In this document: piece after piece, positions 37,275-46,375 of the stretch | Numbering within the stretch: the first letter of the stretch is position 1 | How the letters are laid out: the number at the start of each line of letters is the position of its first letter | Assembly (NCBI RefSeq): GCF_016650695.1 | Contig: NZ_JAEKFH010000003.1 | Location: forward strand, 2,996,001 to 3,060,000 | DNA: 64,000 nucleotides | From: Pseudomonas sp. TH41 | GTDB taxonomy: Bacteria; Pseudomonadota; Gammaproteobacteria; Pseudomonadales; Pseudomonadaceae | Direction: 5' to 3' | Notes under the pieces: generated by a model | Databases searched by the model: none | Seen by the model: the letters and a program-made list of their open reading frames with translations, nothing else | Told to the model about the DNA's origin: nothing | Program-made: the position numbers and the translations under genes

Positions 37275-38573
37275 TTAGTGCAGCTTGAGCCGTGGCTCAG
37301 TCCCGCGTCCTATCTTGCTACCGAGCATCAACATCGCCGTACGAAACGCGCCATACAGCGCCATCTGGTGCATGCGGTACAGCGACACGTAAAACATCCG
37401 CGCCAGCCAGCCCTCGAGCATTACGCTGCCGGTCAGGTTGCCCATCAAGTTACCCACAGCCGAAAAACGCGACAGCGAGATCAGCGAGCCGTAGTCGGTG
37501 TACGTGTACTCCGGCAATGCCTTGCCTTCGATCCGCAGCTTCAGGGACTTGGCCAGCAACGATGCTTGCTGATGCGCAGCCTGTGCACGTGGCGGCACAT
37601 TGCGGTCAGTGCCCGGTTGCGGGCAGGCCGCGCAGTCACCGAAGGCGAAGATGTTCTCGTCGCGGGTGGTTTGCAGGGTCGGCAGCACTTGCAGCTGATT
37701 GATGCGGTTGGTTTCCAGGCCATCGATGTCCTTGAGGAAACCCGGTGCACGAATCCCCGCGGCCCAGACTTTCAGACTGGCATTGATCACTTTGCCATCG
37801 GCAGTGATCAGGCTGTCGGCCGTCACTTCGCTGACGGCGGCATTGGTCATGACGTTGACCCCGAGCTTCTCCAGGGTTTTATGCACCGGCCCGCCGATGC
37901 GTTCCGGCAGGGCTGGCAACACCCGTGGTCCGGCTTCGATCAGGGTGATGTGCATGTTTTCCGGCTTGATCCGGTCCAGACCATAGGCCGCCAGTTCGTG
38001 GGCGGCATTGTGCAGTTCCGCCGCCAGTTCGACGCCTGTGGCACCTGCGCCGACGATGGCGACGCTGATCTGCTCGACCTTGTCGGTTTGTCCGGCATGG
38101 GCACGCAGATAGTGGTTTAGCAATTGCTGGTGGAAGCGCTCAGCCTGTTTGCGGGTGTCGAGGAACAGGCAGTGCTGTGCCGCGCCCTGAGTACCGAAAT
38201 CGTTGGTGGTGCTGCCGACGGCGATCACCAGGGAGTCGTAGCCGAGTTCACGGGCCGGCACCAGTTCGACGCCGGCATCGTCGTAAGTGGCTGCCAGCTG
38301 GATTTTTTTCTGGGCGCGATCAAGCCCGCTCATGCGCCCCAGCTGGAACTCGAAGTGATTCCATTTTGCCTGGGCAACATAGTTGAGTTCGTCTTCGGAA
38401 GAGTTCAGCGATCCGGCCGCCACTTCGTGTAACAGCGGTTTCCAGATGTGAGTCAGGTTCGCGTCGACCAGCATCACACTGGCTGTGCCGCGCTTGCCCA
38501 GAGTCTTACCCAGACGGGTAGCCAACTCCAGACCGCCGGCGCCGCCGCCAACGATGACAATACGATGAGTCAT
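37275..38573 (-). CDS. ndh: Type II NADH dehydrogenase (NDH-2)
   Basis: 432 residues from the ATG at 38573 (MTHRIVIVGGGAGGLELATR). Two Rossmann motifs: the FAD site IVIVGGGAGGLELA and the NADH site VAIVGAGATGVELAAELH. GDCAACPQPG is the FAD-contacting segment near the C-terminus. A C-terminal amphipathic region (WLARMFYVSLYRMHQMALYG) would attach it to the membrane. It transfers electrons from NADH to ubiquinone without proton pumping. The same position in PAO1 is ndh (PA4538). Confidence 0.92.
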   Translation of the reverse strand: MTHRIVIVGGGAGGLELATRLGKTLGKRGTASVMLVDANLTHIWKPLLHEVAAGSLNSSEDELNYVAQAKWNHFEFQLGRMSGLDRAQKKIQLAATYDDAGVELVPARELGYDSLVIAVGSTTNDFGTQGAAQHCLFLDTRKQAERFHQQLLNHYLRAHAGQTDKVEQISVAIVGAGATGVELAAELHNAAHELAAYGLDRIKPENMHITLIEAGPRVLPALPERIGGPVHKTLEKLGVNVMTNAAVSEVTADSLITADGKVINASLKVWAAGIRAPGFLKDIDGLETNRINQLQVLPTLQTTRDENIFAFGDCAACPQPGTDRNVPPRAQAAHQQASLLAKSLKLRIEGKALPEYTYTDYGSLISLSRFSAVGNLMGNLTGSVMLEGWLARMFYVSLYRMHQMALYGAFRTAMLMLGSKIGRGTEPRLKLH

Positions 38574-38633
38574 GGGGATATCTCGCAAGGCTAAAAGAAA
38601 TCGGTGCAATTACCCGAGCGAGCGCGAGGCAGC

Positions 38634-38807
38634 TCATAGCGTCAGGTAACTGATAAGTCGGCTCAACAGGCCCAAACCAATGGTCACTGCCAATACCACC
38701 ACCAGGAGCATCCACGGCCGGAAAGGCCGGCGCTCGACTCGGTGCTGGGACAGGTGCAGGTACTCTTCGACATGCTTCTGGTCGTCGGGGTTCAGGCGGC
38801 TGGTCAT
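38634..38807 (-). CDS. DUF3094 family small membrane protein, 57 aa
   Basis: Read from sequence on the minus strand: MTSRLNPDDQKHVEEYLHLS at the start, a basic segment (HRVERRPFRPW), then one membrane helix (MLLVVVLAVTIGLGLLSRLI). It fits the small Pseudomonas DUF3094 family (PA4537 next to ndh in PAO1). Stop codon 60 bases before the ndh ATG, same strand, so it is probably co-transcribed with ndh. Function unknown. Confidence 0.75.
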   Translation of the reverse strand: MTSRLNPDDQKHVEEYLHLSQHRVERRPFRPWMLLVVVLAVTIGLGLLSRLISYLTL

Positions 38808-38980
38808 AAAGGCCTCGTCAGGTAGACGTTGCTGAATGTGTAGAAGCTACAGGCTGATTTAACGAACGTTGAACGGAGCATAGCCGTTGCCTGGAACTCT
38901 CGACGCTCACGGTATCGTCCAGGCGAAGGATTTCACTTTGTAACACCCGGGCCGTGGTTTCGCCATGGCCGCGAACGGGT

Positions 38981-39607
38981 TCACAGGCTGATCCCGACAT
39001 CGAACAGGATGCTGCGCCCCAGGTTGCTGCGCAGGAAGTCCGGCGCGTCCGGATGCGCAAATAAAACACGGGCAAACGTCGGACCGACCAGCGACAACGA
39101 CCGCCAGCCCTGACGCAGGTATTCAGTGGGGGGCGGGAAATGGCTGTTGAGGTCCAGCACTTCGCGCTTGAGGCTGGCGAAGGCGATGATGTCCAGTTCC
39201 CCCAGATCCATCCCGCGTTCTTTGTAGTTGTGGGCTTTTTTGCGCAAGGTCGGTGCCAGTCTCAGCAAGAAATCATTGGCCGGAATGCGCTTGGGTTTGG
39301 CCTCGCGGCGCACCAGCGAACTCAGCGAAAACGCGCTGCGCCGGCGTTGCAGCTCGTCGCGCCATTCATCGTTGAGACGCCGGCCTTCGTCGAGCACGAA
39401 AAAAACCTCGAAATTCGCATCGCGAAACAGCACGTCTGGCGGTTCCCCGGCGGGGGCGAATTCATCGGTGCGGTAGGGGATGTTCAGGCCTTGCAGCAGG
39501 CGCTGGCACACCCAACGCTCGCGCTCCCATTTGCGGGCATTGGAAAGGAACGCGTTGGCTTGCTCGGCCGCGATGGTCAGCAGGCGTAAATAATCTGAGT
39601 CATCCAT
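38981..39607 (-). CDS. DUF1780-like protein
   Basis: 208 residues from the ATG at 39607 (MDDSDYLRLLTIAAEQANAF). Soluble; contains RKWERERWVCQRLLQGLNIPYR and PPDVLFRDANFEVFFVLDEGRRLNDEWRDEL, a pattern (acidic residues near a hydrophobic strand) that would fit a restriction-endonuclease-like fold, as I recall for DUF1780. No experimental function is known to me. It is divergent from the benzoate uptake operon and corresponds to the PA4535/PA4536 position in PAO1. Confidence 0.65.
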   Translation of the reverse strand: MDDSDYLRLLTIAAEQANAFLSNARKWERERWVCQRLLQGLNIPYRTDEFAPAGEPPDVLFRDANFEVFFVLDEGRRLNDEWRDELQRRRSAFSLSSLVRREAKPKRIPANDFLLRLAPTLRKKAHNYKERGMDLGELDIIAFASLKREVLDLNSHFPPPTEYLRQGWRSLSLVGPTFARVLFAHPDAPDFLRSNLGRSILFDVGISL

Positions 39608-39712
39608 AGGCCCAAGCTTAGCGTTCAAATGCGATCGCAAAGAAGACAGTTTGTCGGAGAAGAGCAAAAGCCTGCCGCAACAAACCCTCATTCAGCTCCC
39701 GGTTCAGCCCAT

Positions 39713-39748
39713 TGCACAAAACGGATAGCGGTCTGCGCAGAGCGGATA
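39713..39748 (+). promoter_or_regulatory. XylS/BenR-type tandem operator
   Basis: Two direct half-sites TGCA-N6-GGATA (39713-39727) and TGCG-N6-GGATA (39734-39748), 21 bases apart, the spacing of XylS/BenR sites (TGCA-N6-GGNTA twice). The downstream half would abut or overlap a -35 region near 39747, as in the Pm promoter of TOL plasmids. It lies about 95 bases before the AAHS transporter gene. Confidence 0.75.
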
Positions 39749-39841
39749 TTGCCCGGCGCCCGGCAACTTTACCCTCGGCTTTACGGGACGTTAGCCGCTT
39801 TACCGACGCTCTTAAAAAAACAACAACAAGAGATAAATGCC

Positions 39842-41215
39842 ATGCGCAAGATCGACGTACATGAGGTTATCGACAACGCACGATTCAACCGCTTTCACTG
39901 GATGGTGCTGTTTTGGTGTGCCCTGATCATCATTTTCGACGGCTACGATTTGGTGATCTACGGCGTGGTGTTGCCGATGCTGATGAAAGAGTGGGGGCTC
40001 AGTCCTTTGCAGGCCGGCGCACTGGGAAGTTATGCACTGTTCGGAATGATGTTCGGCGCGCTGTTTTTCGGCCCGCTCTCGGACAAGATCGGCCGCAAGA
40101 AAGCCATCACGATCTGCGTGATGCTCTTCAGCGGTTTTACCTTGCTCAATGGTTTTGCCCGCAACCCCACCGAGTTTGGCATTTGCCGGTTCATGGCCGG
40201 GCTGGGGATTGGCGGGGTGATGCCCAATGTCGTGGCGCTGATGAATGAGTACGCGCCGAAGAAAATCCGTAGCACGCTGGTGGCGATCATGTTCAGCGGT
40301 TACTCCGTGGGCGGCATGCTCTCGGCGGGGCTCGGCATCGTGCTGATCCCCAGTTTTGGCTGGCAGTCGGTGTTTTACGTCGCGGTGCTGCCGTTGGTGC
40401 TGTTGCCACTGATCATGTACTTCCTGCCCGAGTCGGTGGGTTTCATGTTGCGTCAGGGGCGCAATGAAGAGACGCGCAACATTCTCCAGCGGGTTGATCC
40501 GGCGTACGTCGCGCAAACCAGTGATCAACTGAACATGAGCGAAGTGAAGGGCACCGGCACCCCAGTGCTGCAACTGTTTCGCGAGGGGCGTGCGCTGCGC
40601 ACGCTGATGCTGTGGCTGGCGTTTTTCTGCTGCTTGCTGATGGTGTACGCCTTGAGTTCATGGCTGCCGAAACTGATGGCCAACGCCGGTTACAGCCTGG
40701 GGTCGAGCCTGTCGTTCCTGCTGGTGCTCAACTTCGGCGCCATTTTCGGTGCGGTCGGCGGCGGCGTACTGGGTGACAAACTCAACCTGCCGCGGGTGTT
40801 GGCGGTGTTCTTCGCGGTGGCTGCCGTGTCGATCACCTTGCTGGGTTTCAATAGCCCGATGCCGCTGTTGTACCTGCTGATTGCCATTGCCGGCGCCACA
40901 ACCATCGGTTCGCAGATTCTGTTGTACGCCTGTGCTGCGCAGTTCTACTCCATGACCATTCGCTCCACTGGTTTGGGGTGGGCGTCGGGCATCGGGCGCA
41001 ACGGTGCAATCGTCGGTCCGTTGCTGGGCGGTGCTTTGCTCGGGATCAGCCTGCCGCTGCAACTGAACTTCATGGCGTTTGCCTTGCCCGGCGCGGTGGC
41101 CGCGATGGCCATGACCGTGTTCGCCATCAGCAGTCAGCGCAGCACCCGGCAAATGCAAATGCTGTCGGGCATACGCCACGGCTCGCCAGACGGGTCTGTC
41201 GGCGAAGCTTCATGA
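39842..41215 (+). CDS. benK: AAHS-family aromatic acid/benzoate:H+ symporter (BenK-like)
   Basis: 457 residues from the ATG at 39842 (MRKIDVHEVIDNARFNRFHW), which follows ACAACAAGAGATAA. Twelve membrane segments of the major facilitator superfamily. TM1 carries the AAHS motif DGYDLVIYGVVLP, and loop 2-3 has GPLSDKIGRKKA. A second family segment is CRFMAGLGIGGVMPNVVALMNEY. AAHS proteins import benzoate, 4-hydroxybenzoate, vanillate or similar acids; the BenE and porin neighbours favour benzoate. Overlaps benE by 4 bases. Confidence 0.85.
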   Translation: MRKIDVHEVIDNARFNRFHWMVLFWCALIIIFDGYDLVIYGVVLPMLMKEWGLSPLQAGALGSYALFGMMFGALFFGPLSDKIGRKKAITICVMLFSGFTLLNGFARNPTEFGICRFMAGLGIGGVMPNVVALMNEYAPKKIRSTLVAIMFSGYSVGGMLSAGLGIVLIPSFGWQSVFYVAVLPLVLLPLIMYFLPESVGFMLRQGRNEETRNILQRVDPAYVAQTSDQLNMSEVKGTGTPVLQLFREGRALRTLMLWLAFFCCLLMVYALSSWLPKLMANAGYSLGSSLSFLLVLNFGAIFGAVGGGVLGDKLNLPRVLAVFFAVAAVSITLLGFNSPMPLLYLLIAIAGATTIGSQILLYACAAQFYSMTIRSTGLGWASGIGRNGAIVGPLLGGALLGISLPLQLNFMAFALPGAVAAMAMTVFAISSQRSTRQMQMLSGIRHGSPDGSVGEAS

Positions 41216-42432
41216 AAGCGCTCGTCAGGGACTTTTCCCTGTCTGCGGCCGTCGCCGGATTTATCGCCACGGTGATTTCGTACGCAGGCCCCTTGGTGAT
41301 CATTTTTCAGGCTGCCGAGACCGCGCATCTGTCGCGGGAAGTGCTGTCGTCCTGGGTGTGGGCGATTTCCATCGGCAGCGCGGTGCTTGGCATGGGTCTG
41401 AGCCTGCGTTATCGCGTGCCGGTGATCATCGCGTGGTCGGCGCCGGGCTCGGCGCTGCTGGTGGCGTTGTTGCCGGGGATCTCCATGCCGGAGGCGGTGG
41501 GAGCGTATCTGGTCAGCAGCCTGATCATTTTCCTGGTCGGGGTGTCGGGGGCATTTGACCGGATCATCAGCAAACTGCCGGCGGCGATCGCGGCGGCGAT
41601 GCTGGCGGGGATTCTGTTCCGCTTCGGCACCGGGTTGTTCGTCTCGTTGCAGGGCAAGCCGTTGCTGGTGCTGGCGATGTTTGCCACGTACCTGATCTGC
41701 AAACGGCTGATGCCACGTTATGCGGTGTTGATGGTGCTGCTGGTGGGCTGCTCGATGGCTTTTCTCACCGGTGATTTGCACAGTCAAGCACTGGTGATCG
41801 GTTTGGCCACGCCGGTGTGGATCACGCCCGTGTTCAGTCTGAGTGCGACCCTGAACATCGCCTTGCCATTGGTGATGGTCGCCCTGACCGGTCAGTTCGT
41901 TCCCGGTATGGCGGTGCTGCGCGCCAGCGGGTACGCAACGCCGGCCGGTCCGATCATCGCCAGCAGCGCGTTGGGCACGGCGCTGTTGGCACCGTTCGGC
42001 TGCCACGGGCTGAATCTGGCGGCGATCACCGCCGCCATTTGTACCGGTCGCGAGGCCCATGAACATCCCGGCAAGCGCTACGTCGCCGGGGTTGTCGGTG
42101 GGCTGTGTTACCTGGTGCTGGGGATCTTCGGTGCCACCCTGGTTTCGCTGTTTTCGGCATTCCCCAAAGAACTGATCGCGGCACTGGCCGGGCTGGCACT
42201 GTTCGCCGCGATTGCCGGGGCGTTGGCCGGCGCAATGGCGGTGCCGAACGATCGCGAAGCGGCGCTGGTGACCTTTCTTACGACCGCGTCGGGTATGTCG
42301 CTGTTGGGTTTGTCCGCTGCATTTTGGGGACTGATTTTCGGCATGGTCACCCACGTGCTGTTAAGCGTCCGCCGTCCCATCCTCCGCAGCGAAACCGCTG
42401 CGGCTGAAGCACTTGAAGCTATCGATCAATAA
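41212..42432 (+). CDS. benE: Benzoate/H+ symporter BenE
   Basis: 406 residues from the ATG at 41212, overlapping the previous stop (ATGA). A hydrophobic protein with about 12 membrane segments, matching the BenE family: [53 protein letters not shown]. The long open frame upstream of 41212 is a shadow of benK. It is a second, unrelated route for benzoate entry beside BenK, as in the P. putida ben cluster. Confidence 0.92.
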   Translation: MKALVRDFSLSAAVAGFIATVISYAGPLVIIFQAAETAHLSREVLSSWVWAISIGSAVLGMGLSLRYRVPVIIAWSAPGSALLVALLPGISMPEAVGAYLVSSLIIFLVGVSGAFDRIISKLPAAIAAAMLAGILFRFGTGLFVSLQGKPLLVLAMFATYLICKRLMPRYAVLMVLLVGCSMAFLTGDLHSQALVIGLATPVWITPVFSLSATLNIALPLVMVALTGQFVPGMAVLRASGYATPAGPIIASSALGTALLAPFGCHGLNLAAITAAICTGREAHEHPGKRYVAGVVGGLCYLVLGIFGATLVSLFSAFPKELIAALAGLALFAAIAGALAGAMAVPNDREAALVTFLTTASGMSLLGLSAAFWGLIFGMVTHVLLSVRRPILRSETAAAEALEAIDQ

Positions 42433-42449
42433 AAATAAGAGAAAAAACG

Positions 42450-43718
42450 ATGAAACAGATTCTTCCAACAACCGCTTCAGTGTTGTCCATGGCTGTCGTC
42501 TCGGGTTTCTCCGCCTGTGCGATGGCGGCCGAGGGCGGCTTCATCGAAGACACCACGGCCACCTTGCAAGCACGCAATTACTACTTCAGCCGGGACTTTT
42601 CCGACATCGTCGGGGCCAACAAACAGTCGAAGGCTGAAGAGTGGGCACAGGGCTTCATCCTCAACGTCAAATCCGGTTACACCCAGGGCCCCATCGGTTT
42701 TGGCGTGGATGTCATCGGCCTGCTCGGCCTCAAACTCGACAGCAGTCCGGACCGGGTCAATACGGGTTTGCTGCCGGTAAATGATGAGGGGCGCGCGGCA
42801 AATGATTACAGCCGACTGGCAGGCGCGTTGAAGGTGCGCTACTCCAAAACCGAGCTGAAGGTGGGTGAGCTGCAGCCTAATTTGCCGGTGCTGGCCTTCA
42901 GTGATATCCGCCTGCTGCCGCCCAGCTACCAGGGTGCAAGCATCAGCTCCAATGAGATCAATGGCCTGACGTTGCAGGGTGGCCATTTGAGTACGACCAG
43001 CCTGCGCAACGAAGCCGGCGACGAGAAAATGCAAGCCATGCTCGGCCACGTGCCGCAGCGTCAGGTCAGCAGTGATGGCTTCAACTTTGCCGGCGCCGAT
43101 TACGTCTTCAATGATAAACGCAGCTCGGTCAGCGCCTGGTTCGGGCAACTGGAGGATATCTACAACCAGCGCTTTCTCGGCTTCAAGCACAGTCAGCCGT
43201 TGGGCGACTGGACCCTGGGCGCCAACCTCGGCTACTACGATTCGCGCGAAGACGGCAAAAAGTTGCTCGGTAACATCGATAACCAGGCGTTCTTTTCCCT
43301 GCTGTCGGCCAAGCACGGCGGCCATACGTTTTATGTCGGCTATCAGGGCATGTTCGGCGACAGCGCCTTCCCGAGGGTTTTTGCCAACATCTCGCCGCTG
43401 GGCAACGAGGTCCCGACTTACGAGTTCGCTTACACCGATGAGCGTTCCTGGCAGGCGCGTTATGACTACGATTTCGCCGCCCTCGGTGTGCCAGGGCTGA
43501 CCAGCACCGTGCGTTACATCACCGGTAACAACGTCGACACAGGGAAAGGGTTCGAGGGCAAGGACCGCGAGCGTGATCTCGACCTCGGCTATGTGCTGCA
43601 AAGCGGCAGCCTCAAAGGCCTCGGGATTCGCGTGCGCAACGCGATGGCCCGCTCCAACTACCGCAGTGATATCGACGAAAACCGCCTAATACTCAGTTAC
43701 ACCTGGACGCTGCTATGA
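42450..43718 (+). CDS. benF: OprD-family porin (BenF-like)
   Basis: 422 residues with a signal peptide ([20 protein letters not shown], cleavage near AMAAEG). The OprD family is shown by [21 protein letters not shown] at the start of the mature protein, [26 protein letters not shown], and the final aromatic LSYTWTLL typical of an outer-membrane barrel. By context it is the benzoate porin BenF; other aromatic-acid OprD porins (PhaK, OpdK) are possible. It starts 17 bases after benE. Confidence 0.85.
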   Translation: MKQILPTTASVLSMAVVSGFSACAMAAEGGFIEDTTATLQARNYYFSRDFSDIVGANKQSKAEEWAQGFILNVKSGYTQGPIGFGVDVIGLLGLKLDSSPDRVNTGLLPVNDEGRAANDYSRLAGALKVRYSKTELKVGELQPNLPVLAFSDIRLLPPSYQGASISSNEINGLTLQGGHLSTTSLRNEAGDEKMQAMLGHVPQRQVSSDGFNFAGADYVFNDKRSSVSAWFGQLEDIYNQRFLGFKHSQPLGDWTLGANLGYYDSREDGKKLLGNIDNQAFFSLLSAKHGGHTFYVGYQGMFGDSAFPRVFANISPLGNEVPTYEFAYTDERSWQARYDYDFAALGVPGLTSTVRYITGNNVDTGKGFEGKDRERDLDLGYVLQSGSLKGLGIRVRNAMARSNYRSDIDENRLILSYTWTLL

Positions 43719-44362
43719 CCCCTGAAAAAGAACAGCCACTGTACAAAATCGGCTTGCAGGTCAAGCTGGAGCAATTGACCGAGTCGGTGCTGCAAACCGA
43801 GGAAGACATGCGCTTTGCCAATCAACTGGCGCGCACGGCGGGCGAACGGGTCAAGGCGAGTGCGCAGAGCATGCAGTCTTCGGCCAGTGTGCTGGAGGAT
43901 CTGAATCGCTACATGCAGCGGCTGGATCAAGTGTTCGACGAGCTTGGCAGTCAGTCGATGCGCATCGGCGCGATTGTCGGCAGCATCCAGGACATTTCCC
44001 GTCAGACCAACCTGTTGGCGTTGAACGCGGCTATCGAGGCAGCGAGGGCGGGCAGCCACGGCCGAGGGTTTGCGGTAGTGGCCGATGAGGTGCGCAATCT
44101 CTCGCGTCAGGCGGCGGACTCCAGTGCGCAGATCCGGCAAATCGCCACGGGGCTGGAGCAGTCAGCGGAGCAGGCGCGCCAAGGGCTTCAGCAGTTGTCC
44201 GGCTCAACCCGTCTGGGCCTGGAAAAGGCTGGAGTGGCGTTGCATTCGATGGGTGAAGTGCAAAGCGGTGCGGTGGCCAGGGTCGAGGTGGTCGAACGGA
44301 TCATGGCGCGCCTGGCCGGCCTGCATGATTTGGCATTGCAGGCGAAACGGATGATTGCCTGA
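43715..44362 (+). CDS. Soluble minimal chemoreceptor signalling protein
   Basis: 215 residues, start overlapping the porin stop by 4 bases. It is only an MCP signalling hairpin: the tip [20 protein letters not shown] and [19 protein letters not shown] (residues 91-130) is conserved for CheA/CheW contact, flanked by short helical arms. There is no membrane segment, HAMP or ligand-binding domain, and the helices are much shorter than in full receptors. Translational coupling to benzoate uptake suggests a role in taxis or signalling linked to benzoate. No sensor domain is seen, so the input is unknown. Confidence 0.82.
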   Translation: MTPEKEQPLYKIGLQVKLEQLTESVLQTEEDMRFANQLARTAGERVKASAQSMQSSASVLEDLNRYMQRLDQVFDELGSQSMRIGAIVGSIQDISRQTNLLALNAAIEAARAGSHGRGFAVVADEVRNLSRQAADSSAQIRQIATGLEQSAEQARQGLQQLSGSTRLGLEKAGVALHSMGEVQSGAVARVEVVERIMARLAGLHDLALQAKRMIA

Positions 44363-44380
44363 GTCGTGCATTGCCGCGTG

Positions 44381-44620
44381 TTACAGGCTGCTCTCGCAGT
44401 TGCCCATGACCTTGTACGTCACGCGATGGGTCTGGCCTTGATGATCGACATACACCATGGTCGCCGGCACGACGTCACAGGCGGTTGCGGTGTCGCTCAC
44501 TGAAATCACCTTGGCGATGTCCAGCGGTTGTGCCGGGTCATAGGGGGTGGCGGGCGCGTTGCCGGCCGCCATGGCCGAGGTGGCGACGACGGTCAAAAAC
44601 AGACTGATCAAGGTTTTCAT
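44381..44620 (-). CDS. DUF2790 family periplasmic protein
   Basis: 79 residues: signal peptide MKTLISLFLTVVATSAMAAG, then a short domain with CDVVPATMVYVDHQGQTHRVTYKVMGNC. The pattern Cys-x2-VPATMVYxDxxGxxHxxxY and a second Cys is that of DUF2790, a family common in Pseudomonas in several copies. The two cysteines probably form a disulfide. Function unknown. It is convergent with the chemoreceptor gene, 18 bases apart. Confidence 0.8.
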   Translation of the reverse strand: MKTLISLFLTVVATSAMAAGNAPATPYDPAQPLDIAKVISVSDTATACDVVPATMVYVDHQGQTHRVTYKVMGNCESSL

Positions 44621-44827
44621 TGTTGTGGGCTCGAGGTGGGTTTCGATGCTTGAAGTTTAGTCTTTGCCCGCGAGCGATAAAGGGGCCTGGGTCTGATTCA
44701 GCCTTGCAGAAAACGTAACAATCGTTGGCTTCGGGAGCATGCCCATTGCAAACTCGAGGGGCATTCAAAGCCCGGTGTAGACTGAGAACCTGACCTCTTC
44801 CAACAAAGACAAGGGAGTGCGCCCGCC

Positions 44828-45517
44828 ATGATCGGCGCCGAGTTACTGTCCCCCGAAACCCTCACCGTGGGGTGGCTGGTCTATGTGCCGGTATTGATCT
44901 GGGCGGTCGCGCGTGCATCGTGGGTCGAATTGTTCACCGACAGCCGGCGTCAGCATTTGCTGTTCGGCACGGTGTTCGCGTTATTCACCCTGTGGCTGGT
45001 CCGACGTGATTTCGATACAGGCGTTTCGTACCACTTTATCGGCATGACGGCGGTGACCTTGCTGCTGGACTGGCCGTTGGCGATTGTCGGCGGGCTGGTT
45101 GCGCAGATGGGCCTGGTGTTGCTCGGCCATCAGGACCTGGCGGCCGTCGGCGTGAATGGATCGCTGCTGATCCTGCTGCCGGTGCTGGTCACCGAGTGTT
45201 GCGCGATACTGGTGGAGCGAGCGCAACCGCGTAATCCCTTTGTGTATATCTTCGTTTCCGGTTTCTTTGCGGCGGCGCTGTCGGCATTGCTGTGTCTGCT
45301 GCTGGCGCTGTGGTTGCTGTGGTTCGACGAGCGCTTCGAGATGCCGTACTGGCTGGAAGATTTTATCGGTTATCTGTGGCTGCTGATTTTTCCGGAAGCC
45401 TTTATCAACGGCATGATCGTCAGCGCACTGGTGGTATTCAGTCCCGAGTGGCTGGAGACGTTCAACCGCACGCGCTACCTTTCGGCACCGTGGAAAGACG
45501 ACGATCCCAAGTCCTGA
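44828..45517 (+). CDS. CbiM-like energy-coupling-factor permease family protein
   Basis: 229 residues with about six membrane segments, starting MIGAELLSPETLTVGWLVYV. Segments such as LLFGTVFALFTLW, VSYHFIGMTAVTLLLDWPLAIVGGLVAQ and WLLIFPEAFINGMIVSAL resemble the CbiM/NikM family that forms the substrate part of ECF cobalt and nickel importers. The metal-binding N-terminal Met-His of true CbiM is missing, and no ATPase or CbiQ gene is nearby. PAO1 has a homologue beside yacG (PA4531). Substrate and function are unknown. Confidence 0.72.
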   Translation: MIGAELLSPETLTVGWLVYVPVLIWAVARASWVELFTDSRRQHLLFGTVFALFTLWLVRRDFDTGVSYHFIGMTAVTLLLDWPLAIVGGLVAQMGLVLLGHQDLAAVGVNGSLLILLPVLVTECCAILVERAQPRNPFVYIFVSGFFAAALSALLCLLLALWLLWFDERFEMPYWLEDFIGYLWLLIFPEAFINGMIVSALVVFSPEWLETFNRTRYLSAPWKDDDPKS

Positions 45518-45554
45518 TCCCTCTCAAGCCTGAAATCGTCGACGTCTGCATGGA

Positions 45555-45755
45555 TCAGTGGCGCGGGTCGAAGTCTTCGCTGAACAATTCGTCCTCGGCA
45601 TCCGGGCTGACCGGAATCTTGTGTTCTTCCGACGCCCAGGCGCCCAGGTCGATCAGTTTGCAGCGGTCCGAACAGAATGGCCGGTAGGTGCTGGTGGCGC
45701 TCCATTCAACCGGGGCGCCGCAGGTTGGGCATTCGACGACAGGGGGTTGGCTCAT
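45555..45755 (-). CDS. yacG: DNA gyrase inhibitor YacG
   Basis: 66 residues. Zinc site [12 protein letters not shown] and [16 protein letters not shown], the YacG signature. E. coli YacG binds GyrB and inhibits gyrase. Overlaps coaE by 4 bases and is the last gene of the pilB-pilC-pilD-coaE-yacG unit. Confidence 0.93.
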   Translation of the reverse strand: MSQPPVVECPTCGAPVEWSATSTYRPFCSDRCKLIDLGAWASEEHKIPVSPDAEDELFSEDFDPRH

Positions 45756-46375
45756 GACTGGCCTCCACGCAAAGTAAGGTAATAGTGATGCAGGCGTTCG
45801 ACCTCGCTGTGCAACCAGGCGAGGTCGCGGTCGTTGACCACGACATCGTCGGCATGGCTCACACGATCCTGGCGGCTGGATTGCACCTTGAGGATCGCCT
45901 GCACCTGTTGTTCGCTGGTCTGGTCGCGCCGCAGTGTGCGTTCAATCTGTAGCTGCTCGGGGGCATCGATCACCAGGACCCGTTGAGTCATGGCGTACTG
46001 CCCGGATTCGATCAGCAGCGGCGAAACCAGAATCGCATAAGGTGATTTTGCCAGCGCCAGATGGTGGGTGATTTCCTCGGCGATCAACGGATGCAGTAAT
46101 GCCTCGAGCCAGCGGCGTTCATCCGGCACCTCGAAGATCAGCTTGCGCAGCGCCGCGCGATCCAGTTGCCCGTCGGCTTGCAGCACGCCAGGGCCAAAGT
46201 GTTCGGCGATTTTCGCCAACGCGGGGCGTCCCGGTTCCACCACCCAACGAGCGGCGTGATCGGCGTCCACCACGTGCACGCCCAGGTCGATGAAGTGCTG
46301 GGCCGCGGCGCTTTTGCCGCTGCCGATGCCGCCGGTGAGGCCGAGAATCCAGGGTTTTTCCACAGGGGTATTCAT
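45752..46375 (-). CDS. coaE: Dephospho-CoA kinase
   Basis: 207 residues from the ATG at 46375, overlapping pilD by 4 bases. P-loop [17 protein letters not shown], then [14 protein letters not shown] and the lid [20 protein letters not shown]. It catalyses the last step of coenzyme A synthesis; panB, panC and panD of the upstream pathway are in the same window but in a different operon. Confidence 0.94.
   Translation of the reverse strand: MNTPVEKPWILGLTGGIGSGKSAAAQHFIDLGVHVVDADHAARWVVEPGRPALAKIAEHFGPGVLQADGQLDRAALRKLIFEVPDERRWLEALLHPLIAEEITHHLALAKSPYAILVSPLLIESGQYAMTQRVLVIDAPEQLQIERTLRRDQTSEQQVQAILKVQSSRQDRVSHADDVVVNDRDLAWLHSEVERLHHYYLTLRGGQS

Noticed and set aside
40978..42432. Longer benE starting at 40978
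   Set aside because: The extra N-terminal part is an alternate frame of benK without membrane-protein character; the ATG at 41212 fits the BenE N-terminus and the 4-base overlap.
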